Shown: piece by piece, positions 7,866 through 15,693 of the stretch
Position numbering within the stretch: the stretch's first letter is position 1
Layout of the letters: every line of letters begins with the position of its first letter
Source of the DNA: Alkalicoccus luteus
GTDB lineage: Bacteria; Bacillota; Bacilli; Bacillales; Salisediminibacteriaceae
Direction: 5' to 3' (one strand)
Assembly: GCA_052061695.1 (NCBI GenBank)
Contig: JBPZEY010000005.1
DNA: 64,000 nt
Position numbers and translations under genes: made by a program
The notes under the pieces: generated by a model
Told to the model about the DNA's origin: nothing
Seen by the model: only the letters and a program-made list of their open reading frames with translations
Databases searched by the model: none

Positions 7866-8867
7866 ATGAACGTGTCACACGAACGGGAAGTATACGATAT
7901 TACGATAATCGGCGGCGGGCCCGTCGGATTATATACGGCATTTTACGCAGGACTTCGTCAAATGAAGGTGAAAATCATTGAAGCTATGCCTCAGCTCGGA
8001 GGACAGCTTTCCGCACTTTATCCGGAGAAATACATTTATGATGTTGCCGGGTATCCGAAGGTGCGGGCCCAGGAGCTGGTCGACAACTTGACCGATCAAG
8101 CGATGCAGTTTGACCCTGAAGTCATACTGGATCAGTCTGTTCAGGACGTTGAAAAGGACGCAGAAGGTGTTTTTACGCTTCGTACGGATAAAGATGAGCA
8201 TTACACGAAAACAGTCGTGATTGCCGCAGGCGTCGGTGCATTTCAGCCGCGCCGTCTGAAAATTGAAGGTGCTGAACAGTTTGAGGACGCCAACCTGCAC
8301 TACTTTGTGAACGACATCAACCAATTTGCAGGTGACCGCGTTGTTCTTGCAGGCGGCGGAGATTCAGCCGTTGACTGGACGCTGATGCTTGAAGATATCG
8401 CTGAGGAGGTCACGATTGTCCATCGGCGCGATAAATTCCGGGCGCACGAGCACAGCGTCAGCCAGATGGAAGATTCCGAGAAAATCAACATCAAGACACC
8501 GTTCAGCGTAGAAGAGCTGCATGTAGAAGACGGCAAGATCAAAAGCGTTACGCTTAAACACAAGGATGGCGAAGTTACGGAGCAGGTCGATATTGATTCG
8601 CTCATCGTCAACTACGGATTCGTTTCAAACCTCGGTCCAATCAAAACGTGGGGGCTCAATATTGAGAAGAATTCAATTGTCGTCGATTCCAACACAGAGA
8701 CAAACATTGAAGGCATCTACGGTGTCGGTGATATTGTCACGTATGACGGCAAGGCGAAACTGATCGCGACCGGCTTCGGTGAAGCTCCAACTGCCGTAAA
8801 CAAAGCGAAGGTTCTGATCGATCCGAAAGCAAAAGCAACCGCGGGCCACAGCACGAGCCTCTTTTAA
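7866..8867 (+). CDS. yumC: Ferredoxin/flavodoxin--NADP+ reductase YumC (thioredoxin reductase-like type)
   Basis: Homodimeric FAD enzyme moving electrons between NADPH and ferredoxin or flavodoxin in the cytosol. The 333-residue protein has an N-terminal FAD motif GGGPVGLYTAFYAGLR, an NADPH Rossmann motif LAGGGDSAVDW near residue 165, and the FAD site GVGDIVTYDG near 290. It lacks the thioredoxin reductase CxxC, as expected for the YumC type. The ATG at 7866 follows GGAGG by 5 nt. A TATAAT at 7828-7833 is the likely -10. It is followed by a terminator. Confidence 0.93.
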   Translation: MNVSHEREVYDITIIGGGPVGLYTAFYAGLRQMKVKIIEAMPQLGGQLSALYPEKYIYDVAGYPKVRAQELVDNLTDQAMQFDPEVILDQSVQDVEKDAEGVFTLRTDKDEHYTKTVVIAAGVGAFQPRRLKIEGAEQFEDANLHYFVNDINQFAGDRVVLAGGGDSAVDWTLMLEDIAEEVTIVHRRDKFRAHEHSVSQMEDSEKINIKTPFSVEELHVEDGKIKSVTLKHKDGEVTEQVDIDSLIVNYGFVSNLGPIKTWGLNIEKNSIVVDSNTETNIEGIYGVGDIVTYDGKAKLIATGFGEAPTAVNKAKVLIDPKAKATAGHSTSLF

Positions 8868-8868
8868 T

Positions 8869-8906
8869 TAACAAGCGCTCCCTTCTTTCAAGAAGAGAGC
8901 GCTTGT
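8869..8906 (+). terminator. yumC terminator
   Basis: Stem AACAAGCGCTC / GAGCGCTTGTT followed by TTC, directly behind the yumC stop. Confidence 0.85.
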
Positions 8907-8956
8907 TTTCCTTTCCAGGAGCTTTTCCATGCAGGATCGAAACGTGACGTTACCTG

Positions 8957-8998
8957 TCTAAAAAGAGCGGCCCCTTTAACAGGACCGCTTCTTTATTG
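8957..8998 (-). terminator. yutM terminator
   Basis: On the minus strand a GAAGCGGTCC / GGGGCCGCTC-type imperfect stem is followed by a T-run, just behind the yutM stop. Confidence 0.7.
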
Positions 8999-9003
8999 AT
9001 CTA

Positions 9004-9354
9004 TTAGCAATTTTCCGGCGTTCCGGCGTTCGTTGCTGTACGGAATGATGCACCGCAGCCGCAGTTGGCAATGGCATTCGGATTGTCGAGCGTAAATCCG
9101 CCGCCCATCATGTTCGTTTTATAATCGATCGTGACACCATCGAGCATTGGTGCACTTTCATTATCTACAACAAGCTTAATATCATTTACTTCAAGTGTCT
9201 GGTCATCATCATGAACATCGGATTCAAAACCCATTCCGTAGGACAGACCTGTGCATCCTCCGCCTTGAACGCCGACACGCATGTAGTTAGCTTCATCGTT
9301 CTGCTCCATCATCGTTTTGATTTGAGCAGTTGCCGCTTCCGTAATGGTAATCAT
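9004..9354 (-). CDS. yutM: A-type Fe-S carrier protein (HesB/IscA family)
   Basis: A 116-residue A-type scaffold/carrier that receives Fe-S clusters from the Suf system and delivers them to target enzymes. The three conserved cysteines are visible: GGCTGLSYGMGF near residue 34 and the C-terminal NCGCG pair. It starts at an ATG 7 nt behind AGGAGG. The B. subtilis counterpart is YutM. Nearby are an Nfu-type gene (yutI) and Fe-S clients mqnE and lipA, with the suf operon 17 kb away. It is monocistronic. Confidence 0.9.
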   Translation of the reverse strand: MITITEAATAQIKTMMEQNDEANYMRVGVQGGGCTGLSYGMGFESDVHDDDQTLEVNDIKLVVDNESAPMLDGVTIDYKTNMMGGGFTLDNPNAIANCGCGASFRTATNAGTPENC

Positions 9355-9442
9355 GCGGATTCCTCCTTCTAAAAGCTGGTTTGTGTCTTTAGTATATCAG
9401 CCGTCCCCCCTCACCCGCAAATGTGCCGTTCAACGGTTCTGT

Positions 9443-9472
9443 TTGGCAACCCGCAACAGAAGGTGATAGAAT
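9443..9472 (+). promoter_or_regulatory. mqnE promoter
   Basis: TTGGCA (9443-9448), 18-bp spacer, TAGAAT (9467-9472). The leader is about 60 nt with no recognisable riboswitch. Confidence 0.6.
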
Positions 9473-9537
9473 AAAGGAAGTTTCGTACTGCGAAGCGCAT
9501 GTACGTGTTACTTTACTAAAGGCAGGGGATTGAGATA

Positions 9538-10632
9538 ATGAGTACCATCATAGTGGATGATCAGCTGCATGAGATACGGGAAAAGATAGAGCGCGGAGAA
9601 CGTTTGACGATCGAGGACGGGTTGAAGCTGTATGAAACGCCGGATCTTCTCGGCGTTGCCCAGATGGCAAATATGGTGAATGACCGAATTAACGGAAACA
9701 ACGTTTACTTTATCGAGAATTTGTATATTAATCCGACCAACGTCTGTGAAGCAAGCTGTGCGTTCTGCGGCTTCAAGCGTAAGCCGGGTGAAGAAGGCGC
9801 TTATACAATGCATGAGGAAGAACTGCTGGACTACGTGCAGAAGCGCTGGAATGATAATATTCAGGAATTTCATATTGTCGGAGGCCACAACACCGACGTT
9901 CCGTTCGATTATTATCTGAACACCGTTCGTACACTGAAAAAGCATTACCCGAACGTCACGATCAAAGCCTACACCGGTGCAGAGATTGAGTTCTTTGCGC
10001 GTCACTCCAACCAGACGATGCGCCAGGTTCTTGAACAGCTGCAGGAAGCCGGTCTTGATACCCTTCCAGGCGGCGGCGCTGAAATTCTTACAGAGAACTA
10101 CCGTGCAAAGATGAGCCCGGACAAGGCTTCTACAGATCAATGGCTGGAGGCGCACGAAATTGCCCATGATCTCGGAATGAAGACACATGCTACCATGCTT
10201 TACGGTTCAATCGAATCGAAAGAAGAACGTTTGATTCACATGGACCGGCTGCGTCAGCTGCAGGATAAAACGAACGGCTTTATGGTATTTATTCCGCTGG
10301 CCATGCAGCCTCGTAAAGCAACAGCCGGTCTGAAACGACGCACGTCTGCTTACGATGATCTGCGTACAGTCGCAATCAGCCGTCTGATGCTCGACAACTT
10401 CGACCACATTAAAGCGTACTGGATTAACATTGGGGTTCAGCTCACGCAGATGTCCCTCACCTTCGGCAGCTCCGACATTCACGGCACGCTGATCGAAGAA
10501 CGGATTTCTCACTCCGTTGGTGCCCTGACGTCTCAGAGCCTGACACGCAGTGAGCTCGTTCACATGATCAAAGGGGCAGGAAAAACACCTGTAGAGCGCG
10601 ATACCTTCTATAACGTTATTAAAACGTACTAA
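9538..10632 (+). CDS. mqnE: Aminofutalosine synthase MqnE (radical SAM, menaquinone biosynthesis)
   Basis: Radical SAM enzyme joining 3-[(1-carboxyvinyl)oxy]benzoate to an adenosyl radical to give aminodeoxyfutalosine, an early step of the futalosine menaquinone pathway. The 364-residue protein carries the Fe-S motif CxxxCxxC as CEASCAFC near residues 69-76. MqnE/MqnC family segments follow: FHIVGGHNTDVPFDYY and LDTLPGGGAEIL. The GGGAE variant favours MqnE over MqnC, which usually has PGAGAE. ATG at 9538 with AGGGG 9 nt upstream. It stands alone; mqnA, B, C and D are not in the window. B. subtilis uses the Men pathway instead, whereas some alkaliphilic bacilli use futalosine. Confidence 0.87.
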   Translation: MSTIIVDDQLHEIREKIERGERLTIEDGLKLYETPDLLGVAQMANMVNDRINGNNVYFIENLYINPTNVCEASCAFCGFKRKPGEEGAYTMHEEELLDYVQKRWNDNIQEFHIVGGHNTDVPFDYYLNTVRTLKKHYPNVTIKAYTGAEIEFFARHSNQTMRQVLEQLQEAGLDTLPGGGAEILTENYRAKMSPDKASTDQWLEAHEIAHDLGMKTHATMLYGSIESKEERLIHMDRLRQLQDKTNGFMVFIPLAMQPRKATAGLKRRTSAYDDLRTVAISRLMLDNFDHIKAYWINIGVQLTQMSLTFGSSDIHGTLIEERISHSVGALTSQSLTRSELVHMIKGAGKTPVERDTFYNVIKTY

Positions 10633-10673
10633 AAAAAGACCGGCCTGGATTCTTTCCAGCGCCGGTCTTTCCG
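10632..10673 (+). terminator. mqnE terminator
   Basis: Stem AAAGACCGGC / GCCGGTCTTT with an internal CTGG/CCAG extension, immediately behind the stop codon. It also ends the convergent minus-strand unit. Confidence 0.88.
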
Positions 10674-10679
10674 CGTGTT

Positions 10680-10922
10680 TTATGCTTTTCGCAACGGTTC
10701 ATCCGCCCAAAAGTAGTCGTCATCAGCCTCCAGAATCACCATGGTGCTGCGGCAGCAAGGCAAATTCAGCCTTGTTTTGACCCCTTCACGAGCCCGTTTC
10801 AATGTCGACTGTTTCATGTGCGTTAACACGCTCGATGCGCCGCAGTAAGGACACTCATCCACGTACACGTCTCCCATTTGAATTTCGTATGGCCACGTAT
10901 GGTCGAACGGAATTACTTTCAC
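10680..10922 (-). CDS. Conserved small hypothetical protein with CPYC and CC motifs
   Basis: 80 residues, not assigned to a named family with certainty. Visible features: VDECPYCGASS near residues 21-31 and LPCCRS near 54-59. Together these give four Cys able to form a small zinc ribbon. A highly acidic EADDDYFWADE tail follows. It starts at a GTG with GGGGGGAG 7 nt upstream and lies 18 bp behind yuzB, so the two are probably co-transcribed. Function is unknown. Confidence 0.75.
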   Translation of the reverse strand: MKVIPFDHTWPYEIQMGDVYVDECPYCGASSVLTHMKQSTLKRAREGVKTRLNLPCCRSTMVILEADDDYFWADEPLRKA

Positions 10923-10940
10923 CAGTGTTCTCCCCCCTCA

Positions 10941-11177
10941 TTAAAACATCGGGTTTTCTTCGAGGTGCTGATAAATATTATGCAGGAGTTCATCATTTGT
11001 ATCACCAACGACCATATCGCCGTTCACAAGTGCATAGCGGTTACGTGCGCACATCCCGCAGTAGCTGAGACATCCATATTCGATCACATCGAGATCCGGG
11101 TCTTTTTCGAGCTCCTCCATTACTTGCTGGGTCCCGCTGGCGAGGTTGCTGACGCAAAATTCTATGATTGGTTTCAT
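10941..11177 (-). CDS. yuzB: YuzB family protein (DUF1450)
   Basis: A 78-residue cytosolic protein matching B. subtilis YuzB from end to end: PIIEFCVSNLASGTQ at the start, VIEYGCLSYCGMCA in the middle, and EENPMF at the end. Four conserved cysteines (one near residue 8, three near 36-43) suggest a metal or Fe-S site, like thioredoxin-like 2Fe-2S proteins. That role is inference; no function is established. Start at an ATG with GAGGTGAG upstream. Confidence 0.88.
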   Translation of the reverse strand: MKPIIEFCVSNLASGTQQVMEELEKDPDLDVIEYGCLSYCGMCARNRYALVNGDMVVGDTNDELLHNIYQHLEENPMF

Positions 11178-11416
11178 TCTTTCTCACCTCACAGCTGTTG
11201 TATCTTTGTATATGCTACGTCCCTGCCCTGTCATTTGTCAACAATCACGTTTTATCACTGCAGGATTGGCAGGTTAAACGCTTTCACTATTTATTGTAGT
11301 TCCCCTTAAAAACTGGTATATTGAAACTGGTGTTGAAAATAATTAACTAAGTTCAGAAGAGAGAAGCGATGTGCAGCCGTTTTTTCTCCTTTTGCACGAT
11401 GGAAAGGGGTGATCCC

Positions 11417-12499
11417 GTGCATCATCTTGTTGTATTAGGTGGTGGCTACGGAGGGCTTCGCGTCATCCAGAGATTATTAGCCGATAAAGAAGTGAACGAT
11501 GTTAAAATAACTCTGGTCGAGCGGGAAGCGTATCATAGTTTGAAGACCGAGTTTTATGCACTGGCAGCAGGTACAGTGGCAGACAGACACCTGCGAATTC
11601 CTTTTCCGGACGACGACCGTGTAGAGCATATTTGTGAAACTGTCACCTCAATTGATATTGAGGCGCAGCAGGTAGAGCTCAAATCCGGTAATGTCCTCTC
11701 CTACGATGACCTCCTCATCGGGCTCGGATGCGAAGATAAGCATCACGGTGTTCCCGGAGCCCAGGAAAAAACACTCAGTATTCAAAGCATGCGCCGCGCG
11801 CGCAAAACAAATCAGATCATTCAAAATGTACCGCATGGCGGAAGAGTCGCTATTGTGGGCGGCGGATTAAGCGGTGTGGAAACGGCAAGTGAACTGCGCG
11901 AGAGCCGGACCGATCTTGACATTCGTCTTTATGACCGCGGCGAGAACATTTTATCCATGTTTCCTCCCAAGCTGTACAATTACGTAACAGACTGGTTTAT
12001 TGATAACAACATCACGATTATCAATCGAGCCAACATCACAGAGGTAGACTGGAAAACGCTGTATAACCACGGAGAGCCGGAAGAACTCGATGCCATCATC
12101 TGGACTGCCGGTATTCAGCCGAATAAGCTTGTACGTGATATTTCAGAGCGCCATCATCTGGAGACAGACCGGATCGGACGTGTTCAAGTGACAAAGTATC
12201 ATACGATCCCCGGATTTGATAACGTCTTCATGGTTGGAGACTGCGCTGCCTCTGATCATGCACCGAGCGCACAGCTCGCCGAAGCACAGGGAGATCAGAT
12301 TGCTGTTCTGCTCCGCCACAAGTGGAACGGTCAGCCTTATCCGGAAACGATGCCGAAGATGAAGCTTAAAGGCGTCCTCGGCTCGCTCGGAAAAAAGCAC
12401 GGCTTCGGCCTCATGGGCGAACGTCAGCTGATCGGCCGGGTGCCCCGCGTACTGAAATCAGGTGTCCTTTGGATGTATAAACACCATTCAGGCTCCTGA
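11417..12499 (+). CDS. yutJ: NADH dehydrogenase-like flavoprotein YutJ
   Basis: A second NDH-2-like FAD oxidoreductase, about 360 residues. FAD motif GGGYGG lies at residues 8-13, the NAD-binding motif AIVGGGLSGVETASEL near 150, and FAD-contacting MVGDCAASD near 275. B. subtilis YutJ is the closest named homologue; substrate and acceptor are not known. The GTG at 11417 is selected over an upstream ATG at 11369 because AAGGGG stands 7 nt before it. The shorter form also begins directly with the Rossmann strand. It carries no C-terminal amphipathic extension like that of classical Ndh. Confidence 0.87.
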   Translation: MHHLVVLGGGYGGLRVIQRLLADKEVNDVKITLVEREAYHSLKTEFYALAAGTVADRHLRIPFPDDDRVEHICETVTSIDIEAQQVELKSGNVLSYDDLLIGLGCEDKHHGVPGAQEKTLSIQSMRRARKTNQIIQNVPHGGRVAIVGGGLSGVETASELRESRTDLDIRLYDRGENILSMFPPKLYNYVTDWFIDNNITIINRANITEVDWKTLYNHGEPEELDAIIWTAGIQPNKLVRDISERHHLETDRIGRVQVTKYHTIPGFDNVFMVGDCAASDHAPSAQLAEAQGDQIAVLLRHKWNGQPYPETMPKMKLKGVLGSLGKKHGFGLMGERQLIGRVPRVLKSGVLWMYKHHSGS

Positions 12500-12556
12500 T
12501 ACGTAAGCTCTATAACAGGCACAAGCCTGCCAGCAGCATGAAGCAGTCTATTGACC

Positions 12557-12592
12557 AAAAACGCACCGGCTCCATGCCGGTGCGTTTTTGCC
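12557..12592. terminator. Bidirectional terminator yutJ / yuzD
   Basis: Stem AACGCACCGG / CCGGTGCGTT with A and T runs on the two sides. Confidence 0.9.
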
Positions 12593-12597
12593 TTCTT

Positions 12598-12900
12598 TTA
12601 TTCGGGCTGTGCTTGTTCGATTGATTGGTACACCTGCGGCAGCCTCGGATCACCTTCTGCAATGACTTCTCCGTTTAATACGACGAGCGGATAGAAAAAT
12701 TCGTCGTCCAAAATCCGTTCAGCATACGATTTTTCTTCATCGGATTCCGGTGCTTCTATATCCACGTAACGAAAATGTATCTCCCGGTCCGGATACTTTC
12801 TCGACACAGCGGCCTCAAGCCATTCCATCGTTTCTTTCGCGCTAGGCAGGTGGATACAGCTGGCACACTTTTGTTCAGCGCCATACACAGTTAATTTCAT
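12598..12900 (-). CDS. yuzD: YuzD family protein (DUF1462, thioredoxin-like fold)
   Basis: A 100-residue cytosolic protein. The N-terminal strand is followed by a CxxC motif (QKCASCIHLPSAKETMEW), and VRYVDIEAP-like and FYPLVVLNGEVIAEGDPR segments give a thioredoxin/glutaredoxin-type fold. DUF1462 proteins are annotated as putative disulfide oxidoreductases; activity is unproven. It is convergent with yutJ and divergent from the Nfu-type gene yutI, the same order as in B. subtilis. Confidence 0.87.
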   Translation of the reverse strand: MKLTVYGAEQKCASCIHLPSAKETMEWLEAAVSRKYPDREIHFRYVDIEAPESDEEKSYAERILDDEFFYPLVVLNGEVIAEGDPRLPQVYQSIEQAQPE

Positions 12901-13029
12901 GCCTTCCCACTCCCTTTCCTGCCTTCATTTTACCATTTTCTAAAACGAGCCGGAAAGATTTTAAGCCTCATACATAGATTTTTAAACCGACTAATACTAT
13001 AATGGGAACAAAGGAAAGGAGTGTATGTT

Positions 13030-13266
13030 ATGACAACAGATACAATGGAGTCACAAGTTCAGGAAGTACTCGATAAACTGCGTCCGTTCCTTCTCCGTGA
13101 TGGCGGTGACGTAGAGCTCGTAGATATTGAAGAAGGTGTGGTTAAAGTACGTCTTATGGGCGCCTGCGGTTCATGCCCAAGTTCAACAATCACACTGAAA
13201 GCTGGTATTGAGCGTGCCCTTCTTGAAGAAGTGCCTGGCTTTACTGAGCTTGAACAGGTATTCTAA
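13030..13266 (+). CDS. yutI: NifU C-terminal-domain Fe-S scaffold (Nfu)
   Basis: A 78-residue Nfu-type protein that binds and transfers Fe-S clusters. The signature MGACGSCPSSTITLK holds the CxxC that bridges a cluster between two monomers. LRPFLLRDGGDVEL and a C-terminal PGFTELEQV are also typical. The ATG at 13030 is used because AAAGGAG lies 9 nt upstream; the GTG at 13021 abuts the Shine-Dalgarno. A TATAAT near 12997 serves as -10. It works with SufBCD and the A-type carrier. Confidence 0.92.
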   Translation: MTTDTMESQVQEVLDKLRPFLLRDGGDVELVDIEEGVVKVRLMGACGSCPSSTITLKAGIERALLEEVPGFTELEQVF

Positions 13267-13281
13267 ATCACATACCGCATA

Positions 13282-13316
13282 GAAAAACGCTGCCGGTTCA
13301 GGCAGCGTTTTTTCAT
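13282..13316 (+). terminator. yutI terminator
   Basis: Stem AAAACGCTGC / GCAGCGTTTT followed by T's, 15 bp behind the stop. It may also serve the convergent dehydrogenase gene. Confidence 0.9.
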
Positions 13317-13322
13317 TGGTTG

Positions 13323-14303
13323 TCAGGGACTCTCCGGCTCATTAACCTGTGTGACAGCTCCGGCGCCATTCAAAACGCCTGCAATATTTCGGGCGGCCAG
13401 TCGAATCATCTCGTTTCTCGTGCTGGTCGTAGCACTCCCGATATGCGGCAGAGCGGTGACCTGAGGCAGTGTCAGCAGCGGATGTGAGGAGCGAATCGGT
13501 TCGTCTTCAAATACATCCAGCCCCGCACCTGCCAGCTCGTGATGCTGGAGCGCGTCAAACAGGGCCTCTTCATCAACGAGCGGACCTCTGCCGATGTTGA
13601 TCAGATGGGCTGTCGGCTTCATTATGGCAAGCTCTTCACGGCTGATCATATGTTTCGTTTCCGGTGTCAGCGGTGCTGTCAGTACAACAAAATCGCTGTT
13701 TCGCAGTAGGTCCTCTTTCTCCCGGTACACGACGCCGAGCTCCTGCTCCGCCTGTTGTTTACGTGAGCGTGTGTGGTAGCCTACCTTCATGCGAAAGCCT
13801 GATGCTCTGGCTGCGACGGCTTCCCCGATACGCCCCATTCCAATAATACCGAGCGTCGCTCCGTATACATCCGCTCCTGCAAACATATACGGGCCCCACT
13901 GAGTCCATTTATCGTCTTTGATGTAGCGCTCTGCTTCTGTAACCCTGCGCGCCGAAGCCATCAGCAGCGCAAAGCCCAGATCGGCTGTCGCTTCCGTTAA
14001 GACATCCGGGGTATTGCAGACAGCAACCCCTCGTTTGCTGCATGCCTCAACGTCAATATTATCAAACCCGACCGCAAGATTAGCTGCTGCTTTTAAGCGG
14101 GGCGCGTTCTCCAGCAGCTCTTTATCCACACGGTCACTCAGCATCGTCAGCAATGCGTCTGCTGAAGCGGCTTTCTCCAGCAGAACATCGCGTGGCACCG
14201 GTTCGTCAGCTTTTTCCCAGCATTCCACCCTGGCATGCTTTCGAAGCTCCTGCAGGTGTTCATCCGGCAGCTTTCTCGTCACGTACACATACGGCTTTGT
14301 CAT
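13323..14303 (-). CDS. D-isomer-specific 2-hydroxyacid dehydrogenase
   Basis: NAD(P)-dependent dehydrogenase of the glyoxylate/hydroxypyruvate reductase group (GyaR/GhrB-like), reducing 2-keto acids to D-2-hydroxy acids. About 326 residues with the Rossmann motif LGIIGMGRIGEAVA near 147-160. The catalytic Arg lies in INIGRGPLVDEEAL, the Glu in DVFEDEP, and the His in ALPHIGSAT. The ATG at 14303 shares ATGA with the stop of yutF (4-bp overlap), so it is chosen over an ATG six codons upstream. It is the third gene of yutE-yutF-dehydrogenase. The exact substrate is undetermined. Confidence 0.88.
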   Translation of the reverse strand: MTKPYVYVTRKLPDEHLQELRKHARVECWEKADEPVPRDVLLEKAASADALLTMLSDRVDKELLENAPRLKAAANLAVGFDNIDVEACSKRGVAVCNTPDVLTEATADLGFALLMASARRVTEAERYIKDDKWTQWGPYMFAGADVYGATLGIIGMGRIGEAVAARASGFRMKVGYHTRSRKQQAEQELGVVYREKEDLLRNSDFVVLTAPLTPETKHMISREELAIMKPTAHLINIGRGPLVDEEALFDALQHHELAGAGLDVFEDEPIRSSHPLLTLPQVTALPHIGSATTSTRNEMIRLAARNIAGVLNGAGAVTQVNEPESP

Positions 14304-15073
14304 TTCGTTTCCACACTCCATTCATCAAGCGTTGTTACGGTAAAATCAGGACGCTGCTTCTGCCATGCCCGATCTTCAGGACGGGTGAAACCCGAAAATA
14401 CGAGCAGTGTCGCAATCCCGGCACGTATCCCCGCCATGATATCCGTCTCGTAGTTATCCCCGACCATGACTGTCGCGGCAGGAGGCGTACCGAGACGCTT
14501 CATAGCCTCTTCCATAATAATCGCTTCCGGTTTCCCGATAAACGTCGGCTCCACACCTGTCGACACGTGAACGACAGAGGTCAGTGACCCGTTACCCGGA
14601 AGCATCCCGCGCTCTGTCGGCACAGCTTTATCTGCGTTTGTTGAAACAAACATCGCTCCGCCTCGAACCTCTAAACAGGCTGCAGCCAACTTTTCATAGG
14701 TTATCTGTCGATCGATTCCCATAACGACAGCATCGGCGCGTTCCGATACCCTGCTGTGTCCTGCAGCATCTAGTGCGGAGAGCAGACCGTGTTCTCCGAT
14801 CGCATAGACGTTCAGAGCTCCGTGTTTTCGCTTTAAATAAGAAGCACATGCTTCTGCTGATGTCATTACCTGGGAAGCTTTTGCCTGAATCTCCATTTCC
14901 TGCAGCTTTTCTGCAATTTGTTCCGGTGTTTTGGAGGAATTGTTTGTGACAAACAAATAAGGAATCCTGGCGTTAACAAGTCTGTCTACCAGTTGTTTTC
15001 CTGCATCAATACGCTCTGTGCCCCGATACATGGTCCCGTCGAGGTCGAGCAGGTATCCGTCAAACTGCCTCAT
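14300..15073 (-). CDS. yutF: HAD superfamily IIA phosphatase YutF (NagD-like)
   Basis: A 257-residue cytosolic phosphatase. HAD motif I DLDGTMYRG is at residues 9-17, motif II FVTNNSSKT near 41-49, a motif III Lys in FIGKPEAI near 180, and motif IV GDNYETDIMAG near 205. The C2-type cap is typical of NagD/phosphoglycolate phosphatase-like members. B. subtilis YutF belongs here; the physiological substrate is uncertain. Starts 4 bp inside the yutE stop (ATGA) and ends with the same overlap into the dehydrogenase, indicating tight translational coupling. Confidence 0.9.
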   Translation of the reverse strand: MRQFDGYLLDLDGTMYRGTERIDAGKQLVDRLVNARIPYLFVTNNSSKTPEQIAEKLQEMEIQAKASQVMTSAEACASYLKRKHGALNVYAIGEHGLLSALDAAGHSRVSERADAVVMGIDRQITYEKLAAACLEVRGGAMFVSTNADKAVPTERGMLPGNGSLTSVVHVSTGVEPTFIGKPEAIIMEEAMKRLGTPPAATVMVGDNYETDIMAGIRAGIATLLVFSGFTRPEDRAWQKQRPDFTVTTLDEWSVETK

Positions 15074-15525
15074 GAGCGATCCTCTTCCTCAGGCAGGAAG
15101 GCGGAAACCGGACCCAGCTCGTTCGTCAAATACGTCCGGACACGACCGGGAAACGATTCAACCGCCCGTTTACCGGCATCTGCCTTTTTCGTCAGCTCGT
15201 CCAGATTTGTTCTTGTATATTCCTGCAGCAGCTGCTTCCGGAGCGGCAGCAGCTTTTCGATGCTGTCTGCTTCTTCTTGATTCACCACTTTCTCATCCAG
15301 CAGGATCGCCACAATGTCTTCGAAGCTGCCCGGATCGCGCATAATAAAGCCGTCAATCATTTGATTGCCCACATCCATCATCGTTTCCACTATCATATGA
15401 GCCGCCCGCTCAAATGCAAGCTTCCCTTCGATGGTGTCCGCTCTCGAGTCGCTGTAAAGGTAATCGGTTAGTTCTTCCATGTACTGAAGCCGTTCTTCTA
15501 TTAGCTTGCGATCGACAAAATACAT
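15070..15525 (-). CDS. yutE: DUF86 (HepT-like) protein YutE
   Basis: A 151-residue mainly helical protein of the DUF86/HepT family. HepT toxins are HEPN-type RNases with a catalytic RX4HXY motif. Here the matching place near residues 111-118 reads R-KQLL-Q-E-Y, so the catalytic His is a Gln. No adjacent MNT nucleotidyltransferase antitoxin is present. It is therefore unlikely to be a toxin; a conserved housekeeping role, as for B. subtilis YutE, is more probable but unknown. ATG with AGGAGG 8 nt upstream; first gene of a three-gene unit. Confidence 0.85.
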   Translation of the reverse strand: MYFVDRKLIEERLQYMEELTDYLYSDSRADTIEGKLAFERAAHMIVETMMDVGNQMIDGFIMRDPGSFEDIVAILLDEKVVNQEEADSIEKLLPLRKQLLQEYTRTNLDELTKKADAGKRAVESFPGRVRTYLTNELGPVSAFLPEEEDRS

Positions 15526-15693
15526 AACGTTGACCTCCTAATTAGTATGTTACATTGAAAGCGCTAAATCGAAATATTCATCATTTATTGGCTGATTATC
15601 GTTTTAATTGTATGTATTGTTTGATACTATAAATAAGGATTTACATAACGATTCTATTATACATGTTTTCATGAATGATTTGGAGGAATGAGA

